Made by a program: the position numbers and the translations under genes
In this document: positions 60,601-64,000 of the stretch, in pieces
How positions within the stretch are numbered: the first letter of the stretch is position 1
Layout: each line of letters begins with the position of its first letter
NCBI GenBank assembly: GCA_024500155.1
Contig: CM044880.1
Location: 8,556,001-8,620,000 of the forward strand
DNA from: Chenopodium formosanum
Taxonomy: Eukaryota > Streptophyta > Magnoliopsida > Caryophyllales > Amaranthaceae
DNA length: 64,000 nucleotides
Direction of reading: 5' to 3'
Notes under the pieces: model-generated
Databases searched by the model: none
What the model saw: only the letters and a program-made list of their open reading frames with translations
Told to the model about the DNA's origin: nothing

Positions 60601-63600
60601 TTTTAGTGCATTATATGTAGTTTTTTGTTTTAATTTTTTTTTTTTTTTTGGGAAAGAACTTTATGTGTAATTTGATATATTCTACTTATAATATTACATT
60701 AATTTTGTGCAAAAAAACAATATGTTATATTGAATCAATTGTTATATAATCCAAACCCAAATATTAAATAAGATGATAGTAATAGGAGTAGTTCCTAAAA
60801 CATCACCTCACAATTTATTTTTACAATTTTCATCTGTAGACCGTAGAATTTGTATATATTTTGAATAATTTCAAAATTTTATAAAATAAAAGACATAATT
60901 CAATTCATACATTGTTTGACGACAATTGATCGATTTTATTAATATAAGTGGTTGGTTATGTAAAGCTAAAAATATTAGCTGGTACGTAATTTGGCACAAT
61001 AGCTCATGCAATTTCTTTTGTGTGGGCATTTGATGACAATATGATATAAGTCATATTATGTCCAATTGAACTGTCAATATTAGCTAGCAGACATGAGTAC
61101 TAATGAACCATATATACATGTTTTTATGTCTTAATAATATTAAGAATTCTAGAAATATATATTTTTTTTCTTAACCCCACAAAAAATAAATAAAATGTGA
61201 GAAAAAAAAAAGAAATTCAATTTTAATTTGTGAAGTACTCAATATTTCATTCCGTTAACAATCATACATACACACAATTTGATTTGTTTCAAACTAACAA
61301 TAATCTAACATAAAGGTTTATTAATATATAGCTACTACAGTACTTCGTATATATATGAATTATTGTATTCAATTACCAATAATAACCAATTATCTCAATA
61401 ATAATATTTATTTTTATTTATAAATGGTGCTAATATGGTTTCAAAAATAATATATGGTGATAATATACTACAAGTAAATGACATTCATATATACTCTTTA
61501 CAAAAATTTATGTAGCAATACATGTATGTCTATGCATGGCTTGTATGCACACGCCACCAAAATAGTGACGTATGCACTGAGGTATATGGTATAAAATTGT
61601 ACAAAAAGATAAATAAGAATATAAAGGAGTACAATATTAATTAGACGTAGAAAGTATGAAATTTTGTTATAAAATAGTCGGGAAATAAAAACCCTCTACT
61701 CATAATATTAATGTTGCAAATCTCTACAAATAGTTTATCATCAATATTGCTTTCATCCATAAATAACTTATGTTTTAGGACATACTTGTATAAAATTGGA
61801 ATATACAAGTATAGATCATTATTCAAAATTAATTAATGAACACGTACTCTAATATGTTATGACATTTAATGTCATGTGGCGGGAATATTATGTTTTGACA
61901 GTTAATATCGTTAATTTAATCGAACTTGGAGTTACATATAAGTATGTCAGATGAATATGTCAGGTTATTTTAGATTAGGTACTTGGAACCTAGTAGTTGT
62001 TTAATTAGTTTAAAACACATGTCACTCTTTCATCAATATTTAGCATTAAGCTCAAACGAACATGAACTGAATTTATTATAGATGCAAATAATCCTCTTAT
62101 CTTGTTTACTTATTAATTGTAATCGAATTTTTTCATATGCTTGGTACCATTGTATGCATATGTCTTAGATTTCTGATGTAAAAGAGCCAGATTATCAGAA
62201 TGATATAAAAAGAGCGTTTTTATAGGTTTCTAGAGATATGACCCTTTCTGAAAAGGGCGTTTTATCGGTTCGCTGAGAGAAATGATACTCTCTGTATAGA
62301 ATAAACACTACACGTGGCTTACGTATAAGAAATTAATTAGTAACTGAAAAATTTAAGTTAAATCAAACATTTATTACTTTGATCATAGTATAATTTTGTC
62401 ACGCGGTTTATTTTTGAGAAAATTGTCATGTCAAGCTAAGCATTTTAAAACTAATATCCAATAAATAAGTAACAATTTAATCAAATAATGCTTATATATA
62501 GCTCTTAAGAGTAGAGGTGTGCAGAATTGGACCTAGACCGAAAAACCGACCAGAATCGGACGGGTCCACATCCCTACTAAAGAGTGCTTTTATCATTCAT
62601 ATCAAAACATAAGATGATTGTATGCATATTTTTTTTCTTCAAATTCCCATCACTCTAAATGTTTGGTGCTTATAGAAAATTTGTTTTGACTTATAGAAAA
62701 GTATTTAGTGCTTAAATAAATTTCAAAAAAATAAAATAAAAATAATGCTTAAACAAAACTAGCCACTCTGTGGTGAAGAATACTACAGTATCAAAAATAA
62801 TTTTATTGTTATGGTTTGACTTAAATATGAGAAACTATATTACAAATAAGAAAATTGATATTAAAAGAAGAAAATTGTATCCCAATGACATTCAGTGCAT
62901 GGTACATACAATGACACAATATTGCACATGCATGCTTAATTGCTTAATTATATTGCTTGTGTTTTTCTTTAACTTCAAGCACACGTGACTTAGCTTACTG
63001 TACATGTGTGGTGGATTAATAAATAATTAAGGATATTATTTTTTATTAGGTTGTTGATTATCGTTAAAGCATTAGGTTAATACAGATTAGTCTCTAATTG
63101 TTGACAAATTAGCCGTAATGAATATGATACTCTGATCCGTTGCATAAAATCATTGTTTCTAAACATGCAAGATTAAGAGTATTACAGATTGCTAATTAAT
63201 GCTTCTTAAGTACGAGTAAGTATTATAAAATCTAGATTCATTGATTCCAGTAAAAAAAAAATACTCTTCTACATTAAAATGTGGTTTATCAATTAGTGGA
63301 AGACATTATTCTTGAGGCATATATATAATGTTTCTTTGATACTTGTATTAGTTTTAGCATGGTTCTAAATGTCTAGTTACAATCAAGTTGAAGAGAATAA
63401 ATTAATTGATGACTTGAATATTTCATACAATAAAATGGATTAATTGGTGCATTTGTTTTAGGTTTGTTAAAATTTTGTCTTCTCAAGGCTACTCAAAGAA
63501 TAGAACAATGTGAACAAAAGTTGTTCAAGAATGGAAGAATTTGAAGGTAGGGATCCCTTACGGGCCTTACCCTTCCCCCCTCACTTTCAAAGTGTCTGAT

Positions 63601-63840
63601 TCGCAAATATTGGATTAAAAAAAAGTGAGGGTTGAGGTACGGTCAGAGTCCATCTCCCCCAAGAATGGAAGAATTTGGTGTGTTGTGAACCCCATGGTAA
63701 TAAGGAATAACCACTGTCTTGACAACGATAATTTATTAATCTAACACAATTGAGATTACACATTATATTCGCCAATTCAATCTCTAAGTTTTACTCACAA
63801 AAAGTAGAATTTGTGTACGTCATAGATTAGAACCATGTAA
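60601..63840. other. AT-rich gene-poor region
   Basis: No supported gene. It contains a 65-bp remnant with TAGAGGTGTGCAG and CATCCCTA ends (62512-62576) and an imperfect direct duplication near 62205-62305. Short frames at 61641-61826 and 62770-62988 have no recognisable product. Confidence 0.45.
62512..62576. mobile_element. Short remnant with hAT-like ends
   Basis: TAGAGGTGTGCAGAATTGGA at the left is loosely mirrored by GGTCCACATCCCTA at the right; it resembles the 24306 element. Only 65 bp remain. Confidence 0.45.
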
Positions 63841-64000
63841 CCTTATTGTTATTTCAGATGATATACTACAAGAGGGGGGTGAATTGTATTATGTTCCTAG
63901 TGCCTACTTTTCGCGGAATATAAAACTGATTGATGTTAGGAACTTAGACAATGCAAAGCGGATTTTACGAGGAAACCATCCAGGGCCTAACTGGAAGTAA
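63841..64000. other. Possible start of a retroelement at the right edge
   Basis: ATACTACAAGAGGGGGGTGA near 63862 resembles a motif common in or next to plant retroelement LTRs. The window ends before this can be tested. Confidence 0.2.

Noticed and set aside
1..64000. CRISPR arrays, bacterial operons, riboswitches, rRNA or complete tRNA genes
   Set aside because: The window is plant nuclear DNA. Regular repeats are transposon-related or microsatellites, and only a SINE-like tRNA derivative was found.

Overview
The window is nuclear DNA of a flowering plant, most likely a core eudicot. It is AT-rich, has GT-AG introns, long intergenic stretches and layers of nested transposable elements, and its proteins read like eudicot housekeeping genes. 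The species cannot be named from the sequence; a Caryophyllales origin is only a guess. Six protein-coding genes can be reconstructed exon by exon, plus one gene relic and one LINE relic.

Layout. (1) 1281-4015, minus: first two coding exons of katanin p60 (KTN1); the AAA ATPase part lies beyond the left edge. (2) 4979-14795: a composite DNA element with terminal inverted repeats and a near-perfect 8-bp target duplication. Its inside is an array of about 320-bp tandem repeats, itself split by a 2.57-kb solo LTR. (3) 15847-22860, minus: complete nine-exon VAS1/ISS1-type aromatic aminotransferase. (4) 24306-30262: nested repeats, including a GC-rich foldback, a 4-kb element with Stowaway-type ends holding a second solo LTR of the same family and a Tourist-like MITE, then the relic of a ROH1/BYPASS-like gene (30263-30633). 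(5) 31711-37328, plus: complete twelve-exon chloroplast D-glycerate 3-kinase (GLYK). (6) 38028-38453, minus: a two-exon, 62-residue cysteine-rich protein easily missed by ORF callers. (7) 38.5-45 kb: MITEs and low-complexity elements. (8) 45246-46049, plus: intron-free glycosyltransferase-like protein (CDI-like). (9) 49.1-50.7 kb: 5'-truncated LINE with a frameshift and poly-A tail. (10) 52348-53516, minus: complete four-exon Aux/IAA repressor with auxin-response-type motifs upstream. (11) 54-64 kb: AT-rich, gene-poor, with scattered MITEs and a tRNA-derived SINE.

The genes do not form an operon-like unit. KTN1, VAS1/ISS1 and GLYK lie in the order their homologues have in Arabidopsis chromosome 1 (from memory, At1g80350, At1g80360, At1g80380). 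The stretch therefore looks like an ancient collinear block whose intergenic spaces were inflated by transposons. Functions are separate: microtubule severing, tryptophan/auxin/methionine balance, photorespiration, and auxin response at the far end.
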